From Prolixibacteraceae bacterium (GTDB lineage Bacteria; Bacteroidota; Bacteroidia; Bacteroidales; Prolixibacteraceae): a DNA stretch of 64,000 nucleotides. Below the pieces are notes generated by a model, which did not search any database, had not been told where the DNA came from, and saw nothing but the letters and a program-made list of their open reading frames with translations. Each line of letters starts with the position of its first letter. Within the stretch, counting starts at the first letter, position 1. This document shows, in pieces, positions 36,901 to 44,652 of the stretch. A program made the position numbers and the translations under genes. Where the stretch lies: assembly GCA_003506435.1 (NCBI GenBank), contig DOAQ01000007.1, forward strand, positions 1 to 64,000. Reading direction: 5' to 3'.

Positions 36901-39089
36901 TCTTCAATATTTGGAGAAATAGTCAAACGATATTGGCCTCCGCTTGGAAGATCCGCAACAGGGTCAACAGTAATAACTTTCTTGGCAGCATCAATCGATA
37001 CTGAATAATCAGCAGAACCAACAGTTGTAAAGCTGGCACCACCCCATTTGCGCAAAATAATTAAATTGGCGACATTGGAATTGGTAATTTCACTGTCATC
37101 AGCCATGCGTACAGCCTCGGTTAACGTAATGGTCAGATTACTGGAAACATCAACTGTAGCTGGCCCCCATGCACTGATTGAAGGAGCGATTTCATCTTTT
37201 GTAGTGAACGTGATATCAATCGGAGATGTAATAGTGTTTCCGAGCATATCTTCAATCCAGTAAGCATAGAATACCAAACGATAGGTTTTTTGTTTTTGCA
37301 AAGCACCTGCATTCGGTACAATCGTTATCGCATTGGTACCATTAAATGTATAGGTATACGTTGATTGCAGAGTACCATTTTCATACAACATGAATGCTTC
37401 CTGCAAACCATTGGCATTTACCGATGCAGCGTTTACAAGGGCATTACCTGAAGAATGACGAATGTTTTCATTGAATGTAAGCGTAATATTAGTAGTAACC
37501 GTAGCTTTAACAGCTTCACCATTGGCAGGAGCAACTGCAAAGGTAGGAGCTTCATAGTCAACAACAGTAAATATCCAGCTTTGCGGAAGAGCAGCAGGAA
37601 CACCTGCGTATGGATTTCCGGCAAGGTCGGTTATAGCTCCTGCATCAACCAATACATAATATTGTACCAAACTGGCAAAATTATCAGGAAGAGTCATTTC
37701 AACTTTCTTCTTATCACCGGCAACAAGATCTTTTATTGCAGCAATATCAGTAATTGAATATGTTTTCCATGTTGAATTGTCAACAGTCTTTTTAATTACT
37801 ACATTCCCTGTACCCAGTTTAACTGCTTCTGAGAAAGTTAAAGTCAGTTTCTTATTTTTTGCAATACCGGTCGAACCATTTGCAGGATCGAAAGCGGCAG
37901 CAAGTGTCGGTACAACACCATCAACAAGTGTTACATCCAGTTTCTTAGCAGCAGCAGCGTCAACAGCAGCAGCATTAACAGGAGTTTCTGCAACACCGGC
38001 TTTATTAATATTAGTCTGAGAACCTGCCCAAACATCACGTTTCAAAGCAGCTCCTTCAGTAGGAGTACCAGCCATAGTAGAGAAAGTAACTTCCTGGGTA
38101 CCGGCTGCAGTAAAGGTCAGTTTTTGACCGGAAGTAGTGATTGAAGCAGGACCGGCAGCGCCGTCAGCAACATAATCAACCCATACAAAACCTGCATCAT
38201 CCGATTTTACAGCAACAGTTACAGAAGTGGTAGTAGCAGAAACTGAAGTTACAGTAACTACAGGAGCAGTCATATCTTTTGTAGAAACGCCCCAGGTTTT
38301 ATCAGCAAATGCTTTGCCTTCATCAACAAATCCGGCAAACTTATTCGCATTACCACTATTATCAACTACCGCACCATTCTCTATTAATATATAGTAATTC
38401 GACTTTTCAGCCATATTCACAGCCGGATTAATAGTCAGGGTTGTAGTACCCGCTCCGGTTATGTTTGCAGCGAGAACAACTTCAACAATGTCGCCGTAAC
38501 CAGTGCCATTATCTTTCATCAGGTAAAAACCCGAACCATTTCCTGAAACAGGAGTTCCAAGAATAACAGCTTCATTAAATTTCACCACGAAATTGACATC
38601 CGCAGCAACATTGGTAGAACCATCAGCAGGAGTCAGCGGAGTAGCTGTTGCCAGCTTGGGAGGTGTCCAGTCACCAATGTCGAACAACCATACTTCCTGA
38701 TTCACCGCAGGTTGTGCAGCACCTCCAACAAAGAAAGCGCCTGCATCATAGGCAATGTAATACGATCCACCTTCAACCAGATAGCTGGCAAAGTTGAATG
38801 TAACTTTTGAGCCTGATACAATGATTTCATGATCTGTGGCCGGTTGAACAAACAACGGAACGTCGTCGCCAACTCCTACAGTACCTTTGTCATTATACAA
38901 GCGGACGTACTTGGTAGCCGAAGCGGTTACCGCGCCATCAAATGTTACCGATAACTCCTGGGACAGCTTTAAGTTAGTTGTACCGGCACCACCACCTGTA
39001 ACAGGTATATAGGTAGGAGCCGCATAACTACTCAAGCTAATCAAGAGAACCAATAACAATCCAAAAAACCGTGTAAATGATTTTCTCAT
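30993..39089 (-). CDS. Giant secreted Ig-repeat protein with type IX sorting tail
   Basis: This 2698-residue protein has a Sec signal peptide (residues about 1-23, ending SLSSYA), then about 18-20 Ig-like modules of the Big_5 (SbsA-like) kind. Each module has the pattern AP..-P..G-..-..-T.TF.E.V and ends in ..ITD..GN.YAG with W.F.T.D. Two modules (around residues 275-390 and 1395-1490) are divergent, fibronectin-III-like. The last 75 residues form a type IX sorting domain (VYPNPFVNELKVDN then SGVYFISLYVDDVVAKTERIVKR in separate parts). It is expected to be exported by Sec, moved through the T9SS and anchored to the cell surface, perhaps as an adhesin or stalk protein (inference). No catalytic domain was seen. 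Confidence 0.9.
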   Translation of the reverse strand: MRKSFTRFFGLLLVLLISLSSYAAPTYIPVTGGGAGTTNLKLSQELSVTFDGAVTASATKYVRLYNDKGTVGVGDDVPLFVQPATDHEIIVSGSKVTFNFASYLVEGGSYYIAYDAGAFFVGGAAQPAVNQEVWLFDIGDWTPPKLATATPLTPADGSTNVAADVNFVVKFNEAVILGTPVSGNGSGFYLMKDNGTGYGDIVEVVLAANITGAGTTTLTINPAVNMAEKSNYYILIENGAVVDNSGNANKFAGFVDEGKAFADKTWGVSTKDMTAPVVTVTSVSATTTSVTVAVKSDDAGFVWVDYVADGAAGPASITTSGQKLTFTAAGTQEVTFSTMAGTPTEGAALKRDVWAGSQTNINKAGVAETPVNAAAVDAAAAKKLDVTLVDGVVPTLAAAFDPANGSTGIAKNKKLTLTFSEAVKLGTGNVVIKKTVDNSTWKTYSITDIAAIKDLVAGDKKKVEMTLPDNFASLVQYYVLVDAGAITDLAGNPYAGVPAALPQSWIFTVVDYEAPTFAVAPANGEAVKATVTTNITLTFNENIRHSSGNALVNAASVNANGLQEAFMLYENGTLQSTYTYTFNGTNAITIVPNAGALQKQKTYRLVFYAYWIEDMLGNTITSPIDITFTTKDEIAPSISAWGPATVDVSSNLTITLTEAVRMADDSEITNSNVANLIILRKWGGASFTTVGSADYSVSIDAAKKVITVDPVADLPSGGQYRLTISPNIEDLSGNALTNVTQLGAAFGAATSGTDREKDYTVKDYVAPVVTLAPANGASVAASTTIVVTVSEAVTLLTGAPVNQSIITLREGGINGTDIVLPAPAVAGNVYTFTPAPALNAGKTYYLAVDATLKDVSGNVNTKVTSTFTTQGNTPPNAIAGTIYSPAAASKLNAKNSVITVTFTEGVKLVAGQEAAATVNVDGGADLNTTAATLSADGKVLTIPHANFTATAAGTPVNNNVVVNIPIGMLTAGDGTTAMTAAITWSFGSQDETAPVPTYTPALAATPAGIALNVTPKINFNEEVKILPTAYVEIRDVATDYLVQTITGSSNLSLKSVGGTNNELNIKLLGNLTYGKSYYIFIPPNVITDTSDNNYAGVVNKPSDGVNVAWDFDVLANPGALVVNEDKSVPAVFTDNVALDANLVVDFSNPLNSGSIDNNKNWVLLELTGFTSTTGTVAGIAAVADQSSVIDASTTYSGNKVTIDPDLNLKANKWYILRFENGFIKDIYGTALTGSSTGPGAAAGQLTYAGLNPNDIVFHTGSAQGPIASIQPAHKQENVAKNSNIVITFNEPFFKAGGAAAVTVADLEAWPSAYITVSSNNTGAIAYNATISGSSISIDPVADFGILDNERVTVTVLAGKFYDAANNTYDALMGSGAIGSPADDQVFYFDPIDQTGPIAAVSGLASAKGTELTYKVTSNELGFVYSLAQLTTAAAPSAATIKANGTVTEIKATATPTPSTAIKVEGLTPGTSYTVYVVGIDAVATPNTGAVASAAVTTPDDVAPTFVKALPASPVATATPTISFEYNENLAAAAAGLAVVREKSTQDIVAVWNIAALAGTSDVGVTSVKKVTLNLADAMAGSVAAFTSETTYEVRLDPQSVQDLAAPANKNADPVVYEFTIKDLVVPTITATSPAKSAVGAAPTHSGQNVSITFSENMTPTATVIRVYEDRGAGFAGSIVPNNEIETIDPNTVTWSADHKKATFSVSHFLLKAVTEYYIVVADACFKDDGSNNPSWAAFLGANVFQFKTSDQTTLTATHTFAPAPLVANTNVNPTAVITINIVGEDVVWTKHPFKQYIVPANADSILSIYDASGVELTSAKVTLNAIDTDASGGIDRFTITPITKLTDNSSYTVKFNDIEDINGNDVVDHVAAGTQFTFTTGDGTAPKITFNPANKSVETSENGPFVMTFDEPLYAFTGVIGSAAQVIDNNLVASYVELYNVTTTASIPFNATIAADYKTITITPQAAIAQPNVAATVVRYGFNTAKAVGDYYGNQIAAGSTQNIVGTATASATTFAETTIRDYKAPKVIVAGYTPIGATTATKAMTVQFDEDIAKGSGNLYIRELETGTIIETVPASAVTVTLNHTTLGDYITVPHAAFAMNTKFYVTIDEGFVTDVSTSKNKFAGISDATSTLGKTWTFNTADINGPAVKSMSPAPLSAEVLLEEKLKLIFDQPVQAGVGNIVIYEADGTPYDIIPVPSANVDFNAQYAAGGGDTIVTVSHLKFQDASTYFVRIAKGAIDDKSGNDYAGIADRTWTFTTEDYTPATYTIVTPLDDATTVGLMPTFELKFNRAIQAGTGKIQLWKRSGEVKLQEINGTAATIAADGKSATFTFPTKLPEATDLYVIVNSNAFVNASVSHVPFIGITEQWTWNFTTGTDAIAPTLVSVSPDAATGLKPADVKLELTLSEDVAAGTGNIVIYNAATDALVKSTPITDPSVTIAGAKVTVTLAAGTLAEQTSYYVLVDAGAIKDKAVTPNSFAGITDKTRWTFATGDFTAPTKVSVEPNATTITFNHPILVLTMNEPVKLTAAGGSVTITKVGTTTTPVTIPLTAAMISADGKVITMTYVAAGAVGLDKNTDYFVTVPAGALEDNAGNDFAGITTATAWTFKTGTSFATGNDPVLGSLEFKVYPNPFVNELKVDNASELSRIIITSMTGQKVKEIVNPTSTIQTNELRSGVYFISLYVDDVVAKTERIVKR

Positions 39090-39114
39090 AGCAATTGTTT
39101 TTTAATTGAACTTA

Positions 39115-39130
39115 ATTGATTGATTGATTG
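39115..39130 (-). repeat. (ATTG)4 tetranucleotide repeat in the leader
   Basis: Four ATTG units (CAAT on the sense strand) lie in the untranslated leader of the giant gene, between its predicted promoter and start codon. It is short, so slippage-based phase variation would be weak. Confidence 0.5.
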
Positions 39131-39195
39131 TGTTATATCATTCATTTTCTTTATATTTTCAGACATTAGCGTCTTATATTAAAGTCAATATATTA

Positions 39196-39227
39196 CAAAC
39201 GTATAAAAATTCTCAGCAATGTACAAA
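39196..39227 (-). promoter_or_regulatory. Promoter of the giant protein gene
   Basis: On the minus strand a -33 TTTG (39224-39227) and a -7 TACGTTTG (39196-39203) are 20 bases apart, a full match to the Bacteroidetes consensus. The leader would be about 100 bases. Confidence 0.6.
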
Positions 39228-39475
39228 AATAATCTTGCATAAAAATAAAATATTTTGCAATTATTTTTTACTTGCATCCACTGTCTGCACTGAAGTTTGA
39301 GGATAATTACCTCCTTCTGATTCAGCACCGACTTTACGTAATAATAAAATAACTAAGCGGGCAAAAGCCTACTTAAAATTTTCACATAAAAATACAGTTT
39401 TTATTTATATCCGAACCGATTCTGCAATTTTTCTGCTTTTTTTCCGTTATTTTCCCAAGAAATCCGGACAGAAAT

Positions 39476-39661
39476 ATGAAATCGAAGGCAATCCTACCAT
39501 TATTAATACTGTTTTTAAGCATATTTACCTCCTGTAAGTCTGTTTGCAACTGCCCTGCATACAGTTCTGCCGAAACAGTCACCCCCCTTTGTCCCTCGGA
39601 CATTTCCCCCAAACCAGGGGAACTTCTGGCTTATGAAAATTCTGTTGCTTTTACTTATTAA
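39476..39661 (+). CDS. Small putative lipoprotein
   Basis: This 61-residue protein begins with a strong lipoprotein signal: MKSKAILPLLILFLSIFTSC (lipobox IFTSC, Cys20). The mature part has two further cysteines (Cys24 and Cys26) and the NCPAY motif. Short lipoproteins with a Cys-Pro-Ala-Tyr core after the lipidated Cys occur in Bacteroidetes. The signal peptide and that motif are the only evidence. No promoter match was identified. Confidence 0.5.
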   Translation: MKSKAILPLLILFLSIFTSCKSVCNCPAYSSAETVTPLCPSDISPKPGELLAYENSVAFTY

Positions 39662-40269
39662 AACTGTTTCTCCCTATCCTTTTCTGTTTCTCCCCTTTCA
39701 ATATCCATGTCCGGAGTACTCTTGCCGAAGAACTACGTTAAACCATCCAGGGTTCCCCACCTTATTAATTTTCTCCTAAAACTATCCATGTCATGCGTAA
39801 ACTTATCCATATTGTTCCTGTTTTTTCTAAACGGATACTTTCCGCAAACCTGCTTTTTCGATTTAAATAATAGTTTTTCAATTATTTGCCCCGTTTTTCA
39901 GCCTCTGAGAATTGAATATTTCTGCAAGTGGCGGGGGGATTTACTGAAAATTCAACTCTGACGAGAAGAAAACAGGGCCAATTAGTATACAACTTACAGC
40001 CAACTGACAAAAGTTAGGTTGACCGAAAATCGAGAATCAGACATCGCAAATCGGGTTTCAGACATCTGTCAGAATTCATTTATCCACAAAAGAACGAACT
40101 TTGAAATTTCTGAACATTAACTGAAAATTAAAGAATCTGATAAAATCGATGGGTCGGGAAAAAAAATTTGATGTTTCTGTATATATATATTTATTTTGTG
40201 TGGCCAAAAATTAAATGGCACTACAGACAAATTAATATTCTTTCATACATTAATTAAAAATAATCAACT
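39662..40269. other. Noncoding stretch upstream of gapA
   Basis: About 600 bases without a supported gene. An 84-codon open frame at 39707-39961 has no recognisable domain. A TCAGACATC direct repeat occurs at about 40037 and 40062, together with an ATCGAGAATC motif also found near 27378. The 3' part is AT-rich and holds the likely gapA promoter. Confidence 0.5.
40167..40199 (+). promoter_or_regulatory. Likely promoter of gapA
   Basis: TTTG at 40167-40170 and TTATTTTG at 40191-40198 are spaced 20 bases apart; the -7 box differs from TAnnTTTG at one position. The start codon lies 70 bases further on. Confidence 0.4.
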
Positions 40270-41277
40270 ATGTCACAAATTAAAATCGGTATCAACGGAT
40301 TCGGACGCATTGGTCGTTTCGTTTTCCGCCAGGCTATTGCAAAAGGAACCATTCAGGTAGTTGCGATTAACGACCTGATTGATGTAGACTACATGGCTTA
40401 CATGTTAAAATACGATTCAACCCACGGTTTGTTCAAAGGCGAAGTTGCTGTAAAAGACGGAAAATTAGTTGTTAACGGAAAAGAAATCCGTGTTACTGCT
40501 GAAAGAAACCCTGCTGACATCAACTGGGGAGCTGTTGGCGCTGATTACGTTGTTGAATCAACTGGTCTGTTCCTTGAAAAAACAAAAGCTCAGGGTCATA
40601 TCGATGCAGGCGCTAAAAAAGTTATTTTCTCTGCTCCTTCAAAAGATGATACTCCAATGTTTGTAATGGGTGTAAATCACACTTCATACAAAAACGATAT
40701 GAACTTTGTTTCAAACGCTTCATGTACCACCAACTGTTTAGCTCCAATCGCAAAAGTACTGAACGACAAATTTGGTATCCTGGAAGGTTTGATGACTACC
40801 GTTCATGCTACAACTGCAACACAGAAAACAGTTGACGGTCCTTCGGCAAAAGACTGGAGAGGTGGCCGTGGCGCTGGTCAGAACATCATCCCGTCGTCAA
40901 CAGGCGCTGCCAAAGCGGTTGGTAAAGTTATCCCTGCATTGAACGGTAAACTTACCGGTATGGCTTTCCGCGTTCCAACTCCTGACGTATCAGTAGTTGA
41001 CCTGACTGCCCGTTTGGCAAAAGAAACTACCTATGCCGAAATCTGTGCAGCAATGAAAGAAGCTTCTGAAGGCGAATTGAAAGGTATCCTTGGTTATACC
41101 GAAGATCAGGTTGTTTCAAACGACTTCATCGGCGATACCCGTACTTCTATTTTCGATGCAGGCGCTGGTATCCAGTTGTCTCCTACTTTCGTAAAAGTTG
41201 TTTCATGGTACGACAACGAAATGGGTTACTCTACAAAAGTTTGCGAACTGATCGAATACATGGATTCAGTAAAATAA
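40270..41277 (+). CDS. gapA: Glyceraldehyde-3-phosphate dehydrogenase
   Basis: This 335-residue glycolytic enzyme oxidises glyceraldehyde-3-phosphate with NAD and phosphate. It has the NAD-binding GINGFGRIGR start, the active-site Cys in SNASCTTNCLAP (Cys at about residue 154), the His region TTVHATTATQ, and the C-terminal WYDNEMGYS motif. Length is normal. A strong terminator follows. It is an isolated single-gene unit with a long, AT-rich upstream region. Confidence 0.97.
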   Translation: MSQIKIGINGFGRIGRFVFRQAIAKGTIQVVAINDLIDVDYMAYMLKYDSTHGLFKGEVAVKDGKLVVNGKEIRVTAERNPADINWGAVGADYVVESTGLFLEKTKAQGHIDAGAKKVIFSAPSKDDTPMFVMGVNHTSYKNDMNFVSNASCTTNCLAPIAKVLNDKFGILEGLMTTVHATTATQKTVDGPSAKDWRGGRGAGQNIIPSSTGAAKAVGKVIPALNGKLTGMAFRVPTPDVSVVDLTARLAKETTYAEICAAMKEASEGELKGILGYTEDQVVSNDFIGDTRTSIFDAGAGIQLSPTFVKVVSWYDNEMGYSTKVCELIEYMDSVK

Positions 41278-41347
41278 TCAGATAGCCCCGCTCCCGGTCT
41301 CTCCCGAAAATGAAGAGGTGGTTTCGGGCAAATGAACAATCATATAA

Positions 41348-41378
41348 AGAAAAGGCGCTATTGTGCCTTTTCTTTTTT
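41348..41378 (+). terminator. Intrinsic terminator after gapA
   Basis: AGAAAAGGC pairs with GCCTTTTCT around an 8-base loop and six T residues follow. Confidence 0.9.
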
Positions 41379-41431
41379 TACGCCCTATTTATTTTAATAA
41401 CATTTGAAATTCATCTGGAAACCGCCATTAA

Positions 41432-41462
41432 CCCCGAAGTTTCGGGGGCGTCACCCGGGTGA
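41432..41462. repeat. Paired palindromes after the permease gene
   Basis: CCCCGAA-GT-TTCGGGG (41432-41447) is followed at 41451-41462 by the perfect 12-base palindrome TCACCCGGGTGA. They lie just past the stop of the MacB-type permease and may act as a weak terminator, although the T run is short. Confidence 0.5.
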
Positions 41463-41481
41463 GGAAATTTTTAACTTCCGA

Positions 41482-42729
41482 TTACTCGTACCGCAAACTC
41501 TCGATGGGATCAAGCTTCGATGCTTTTTTTGCCGGATAATAGCCGGAAGCAATGCTGACGCCAAAACAGAGTAACACTCCGGTAATAATCCAAACCCAGG
41601 GAATAAAAAACGGGATGCCTATCAGAGCCGAAACCCCGTTTCCTGCTAATATTCCAAGTACTATTCCCAAAGCGCCTCCCAGTTGACCTATTACAATCGC
41701 TTCAATTAAAAACTGTTGTTTAATTACCTTTGAATTGGCGCCAATCGCTTTTCGGATGCCAATTTCACGGGTCCGCTCCGAAACCGAGACCAACATGATG
41801 TTCATCAATCCGACGGCTGCGCCAAATAAAGTAATCAATCCGATCAGAGTAGCCACCAGTGTAATATTTTTCAGGTTCTCAAGCAGAATATTTACCAGAT
41901 TGTCGCTCTTTTCGATATTGAAGTCGCTCTCTTCCTGCGGGCTAAGATTCCGCACAATCCGGAACGTTCCTTCTGCCTGACCTACTGCCGGATCAACCAA
42001 TTCAGTATTTTCCACCTTCACCTGAACGGTAAAATTCATATTCGGACGGGAAAAATAATTACGCACATTCGTATACGGGATGAAACATATCTGGTCGCCA
42101 TTTCCGCCAAACCCGCTTCCCTTCGATTTGAGCGTGCCAATCACTTTGTATTTTCCACTACCAATGCTCACCGTTTTATTGACCGGGTCCTCGTTCTTAT
42201 CAAACAATTTCGAAATAATCCCATCGCCCAACAGCACAACATTTCGCCCCGACTCAATATCATCATCAGAAAAAGCCCTGCCCAGATTTAACTCGTGTCC
42301 TGCAGTATACAAATAATTATTGTCGATGCCCTGCACCCTGATATTGGGATTAGTCTTCTTTTCTCCGTTTTTCAAAGTTCCCGTTCCGGTAGCATAAACC
42401 GAAAGAGAAACAGTTGCCGGAAAATCAAACTTTTCCTTAAATTCCTTCGCCTGATAATAATTAATGTAAGAATAGTTCCTCGAACGATACCGGTTGTTCC
42501 CAACCTGAACATGCATCCCGCGCGATGTTATTGTAAACGTATTGGTCCCCATGGAGGTAAATTCCTTGGTGATTGAACTCTTTATCGAATCAATTGCAGT
42601 CAGAATTCCAACCAGGGCAGTCAGGCCGATAGCTATTATTAATATGGTAAGAATGGTTCTCAGCAAATTGCTGCGAATTGACTGAAGGGCAATCCGTATA
42701 TTTTCTCTGATAATCCGTTGTATGTACAT
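41482..42729 (-). CDS. ABC transporter permease, MacB/FtsX type
   Basis: This 415-residue protein has a first membrane helix (residues about 20-40, LLRTILTILIIAIGLTALVG), a large MacB-like periplasmic domain (residues about 45-280), and three C-terminal helices in the FtsX domain (signature SVSERTREIGIRKAIGANSK). This family couples ATP hydrolysis in a partner ATPase to movement of lipoproteins, antibiotics or peptides across the envelope. No ABC ATPase or membrane-fusion gene flanks it here, so the partner must be encoded elsewhere. The final SLRYE is typical of Bacteroidetes members. Confidence 0.87.
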   Translation of the reverse strand: MYIQRIIRENIRIALQSIRSNLLRTILTILIIAIGLTALVGILTAIDSIKSSITKEFTSMGTNTFTITSRGMHVQVGNNRYRSRNYSYINYYQAKEFKEKFDFPATVSLSVYATGTGTLKNGEKKTNPNIRVQGIDNNYLYTAGHELNLGRAFSDDDIESGRNVVLLGDGIISKLFDKNEDPVNKTVSIGSGKYKVIGTLKSKGSGFGGNGDQICFIPYTNVRNYFSRPNMNFTVQVKVENTELVDPAVGQAEGTFRIVRNLSPQEESDFNIEKSDNLVNILLENLKNITLVATLIGLITLFGAAVGLMNIMLVSVSERTREIGIRKAIGANSKVIKQQFLIEAIVIGQLGGALGIVLGILAGNGVSALIGIPFFIPWVWIITGVLLCFGVSIASGYYPAKKASKLDPIESLRYE

Positions 42730-43102
42730 TTGAATTTTTCTTCTAAAATTGTCGCCAAACCATATAATCTATTAGTCATGAAATTTCAGAATAAATTACG
42801 AGAGCTGCAAATCAATTTTTCTGACGTCCTGAATTTTAATTTTCGAACTGAATGACACAATATTTCATGAAAAAGTAATCCGTTCATTCGATTTTTCTTC
42901 GTTTTTCAATAAACACAGAAAAATAATTTATCTTTAAAAAACAAGCCTTCAATACCTTACATAGTGTATTTCCCAAATTAATCTTTTTTAACATTCACAG
43001 ACTAACCTTTTTAAAAAAATTGCCGTTAAAAAAGCTTGTTAGACTAATTTTATATGGTATTACAATGCTGTTTTAATAAATATCAAGCATAATTTTATTG
43101 GC
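42730..43102. other. AT-rich intergenic region without visible gene
   Basis: About 370 AT-rich bases between divergent genes. No open frame, RNA gene, terminator or full TTTG/TAnnTTTG promoter pair was recognised. It should contain promoters for both neighbours. Confidence 0.5.
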
Positions 43103-43630
43103 ATGATATATATATTTAAAATCACGACGAACGAGTACCCCGGTTTTATACGATTGATTGAAATTGATCAGGAAAACACATTTTCCATATTTCATTCCGT
43201 TATACAGCAAAGCCTGGATTTTGATTCCGACCAATTAGCCTCCTTTTTTATTGCTGATGAAAGCTGGGCCAAACGTATTGAAGTCACCCTGATCGATATG
43301 GGAAGCAACGGGATTCCTCATTACACAATGAAAAAAACGAAGATCAAAGATTTGATAAAAACGAAGGGACAAAAACTCCTTTATACATTTGACTTTTTAA
43401 ACGACAGATCATTTTATATTGAATTAACAGAAATTTCTATGGAAAGAATTCTAAACGAACCACAGGTTGCCTATCAACTGGGCAAGGCCCCAAAACAAAT
43501 TTTGACGGAAGACGTGGAACTGATCGATGCACCGGACCGGTTTTTTGATTCATACCACGACTATGGTGATTTAGATGATTATACTGAAATTTTCGGGGAA
43601 ATGGACGATTTACTTGAAGGGGGCTATTAA
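43103..43630 (+). CDS. Plasmid pRiA4b ORF-3-like domain protein
   Basis: This 175-residue protein resembles the pRiA4b ORF-3-like family: YIFKITTNEYPGFIRLIEID at the start, the TFSIFHSVIQQSLDFD segment and DLIKTKGQKLLYTFDFLNDRSFYIEL in shorter parts. The C-terminus is strongly acidic (DYGDLDDYTEIFGEMDD). The family is named after a plasmid gene but is widespread on chromosomes; its function is unknown. No mobile element is seen around it. The stop codon lies in the loop of the following terminator hairpin. Confidence 0.75.
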   Translation: MIYIFKITTNEYPGFIRLIEIDQENTFSIFHSVIQQSLDFDSDQLASFFIADESWAKRIEVTLIDMGSNGIPHYTMKKTKIKDLIKTKGQKLLYTFDFLNDRSFYIELTEISMERILNEPQVAYQLGKAPKQILTEDVELIDAPDRFFDSYHDYGDLDDYTEIFGEMDDLLEGGY

Positions 43631-43642
43631 GCCCCTTTTTTT
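43619..43642 (+). terminator. Terminator overlapping the ORF-3-like stop codon
   Basis: GGGGC-TATTAA-GCCCC followed by seven T residues; the TAA stop is in the loop, so the hairpin forms inside the end of the gene. Confidence 0.85.
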
Positions 43643-43675
43643 ATTATAAAACAATACAACCACTTACATCGAATT

Positions 43676-43710
43676 CTCCCCCTTTGGTGAAATCAGAGGG
43701 GGCTTCTTTT
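43676..43710. repeat. Short intergenic inverted repeat
   Basis: TCTCCCCCTTTGG and AGAGGGGGCTT face each other with a short spacer. It resembles the CTCCTTTGGAGAGGG type of intergenic repeat common in Bacteroidetes; related copies lie at 55947-55992 and 56161-56206. Confidence 0.45.
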
Positions 43711-43723
43711 CATCAAAATCTCC

Positions 43724-43731
43724 TATCTTTG
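43724..43731 (+). promoter_or_regulatory. Possible -7 box for miaA
   Basis: TATCTTTG matches TAnnTTTG, 15 bases before the miaA start. No TTTG at the proper -33 distance was found. Confidence 0.4.
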
Positions 43732-43746
43732 CCTCAAACGAGAAGG

Positions 43747-44652
43747 ATGGAAAAGACGTTAATTGTAGTTGTCGGCCCGACAGGCATTGGAAAATCAGCC
43801 ATCAGCCTGAAACTTGCCCAACACTATAATACTCAAATAATCTCAGCCGACTCCCGGCAAATTTACAGAGAACTGTCGATAGGAACTGCTGTTCCGCCAG
43901 ACGAAGATCTGAAAGCGGTAAAACATCACCTGATTCAGACCATTTCGGTAAGCGATTACTACAATGCCAGCATGTTTGAGGTTGCAGTATTGGAGAAATT
44001 GGAACAACTTTTCCCATCAAACAACCCGCTTATCATGACCGGTGGATCGATGTTTTATGTGGATGCCGTATGCAAAGGCATCGACGACCTCCCAACAGTT
44101 GATCAGGAAATACGCAATCAGCTAATCGAAGAATTTGAAAAAGAAGGCATCGAAGCAATCCGGCTTCAGTTGAAACAACTCGACCCCGTTTATTACGAAA
44201 AAGTAGATCTGAAAAACCCGAAACGAATGCTGCATGCCCTGGAAATTTGTTTGATGACCGGAAAGCCATATTCTTCATTTCGTTCCGAAACAATAAGAGA
44301 ACGTCCCTTCCGGATTATAAAAATCGGACTGAACATGGAGCGGGGAAAATTATACGAACGCATTAACCAACGAGTATTGCAAATGGTGGAACAGGGACTT
44401 TTTGAAGAGGCCCGCAGCATTTACCACCTGAAACACCTTAACTCGTTGAACACGGTTGGCTATAAGGAAATTTTTGCTCATTTCGACGGGGCCTGTACCC
44501 GCGACGAGGCGATTGAGCAAATTCAAAACAACTCGCGCAAATATGCCCGGAAACAGTTGACATGGTTTCGCCGGGACCCCAGGATTAACTGGTTCGAACC
44601 CGATCAATACAATGAAATTATTGCTTTCCTAAATTCATATCCCGACTCATGA
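43747..44652 (+). CDS. miaA: tRNA dimethylallyltransferase
   Basis: This 301-residue enzyme transfers a dimethylallyl group to A37 of tRNAs that read UNN codons. It has the P-loop GPTGIGKS (residues about 9-16), the tRNA/DMAPP-binding DSRQIYRELSIGTAVP, and the family motif TVGYKEIFAHFDG near the C-terminus. The frame extends 21 codons upstream to 43684; the ATG at 43747 (MEKTLIVVV) is the true start. It overlaps the next gene by four bases (ATGA) and so leads a four-gene operon. Confidence 0.94.
   Translation: MEKTLIVVVGPTGIGKSAISLKLAQHYNTQIISADSRQIYRELSIGTAVPPDEDLKAVKHHLIQTISVSDYYNASMFEVAVLEKLEQLFPSNNPLIMTGGSMFYVDAVCKGIDDLPTVDQEIRNQLIEEFEKEGIEAIRLQLKQLDPVYYEKVDLKNPKRMLHALEICLMTGKPYSSFRSETIRERPFRIIKIGLNMERGKLYERINQRVLQMVEQGLFEEARSIYHLKHLNSLNTVGYKEIFAHFDGACTRDEAIEQIQNNSRKYARKQLTWFRRDPRINWFEPDQYNEIIAFLNSYPDS

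Noticed and set aside
30993..39089. Possible DNA-level tandem repeats in the giant gene
   Set aside because: Modules are similar in protein pattern but diverged in DNA; no long exact tandem repeat is visible.
39382..39612. Minus-strand frame opposite the small lipoprotein
   Set aside because: No recognised features, and the plus-strand frame has a signal peptide with lipobox.
39707..39961. 84-codon open frame upstream of gapA
   Set aside because: No domain, no good start context and unusual composition; it looks like chance.
43103..43630. Possible mobile element because of the pRiA4b ORF-3 name
   Set aside because: No transposase, terminal repeat or target duplication is visible nearby; the name is historical.
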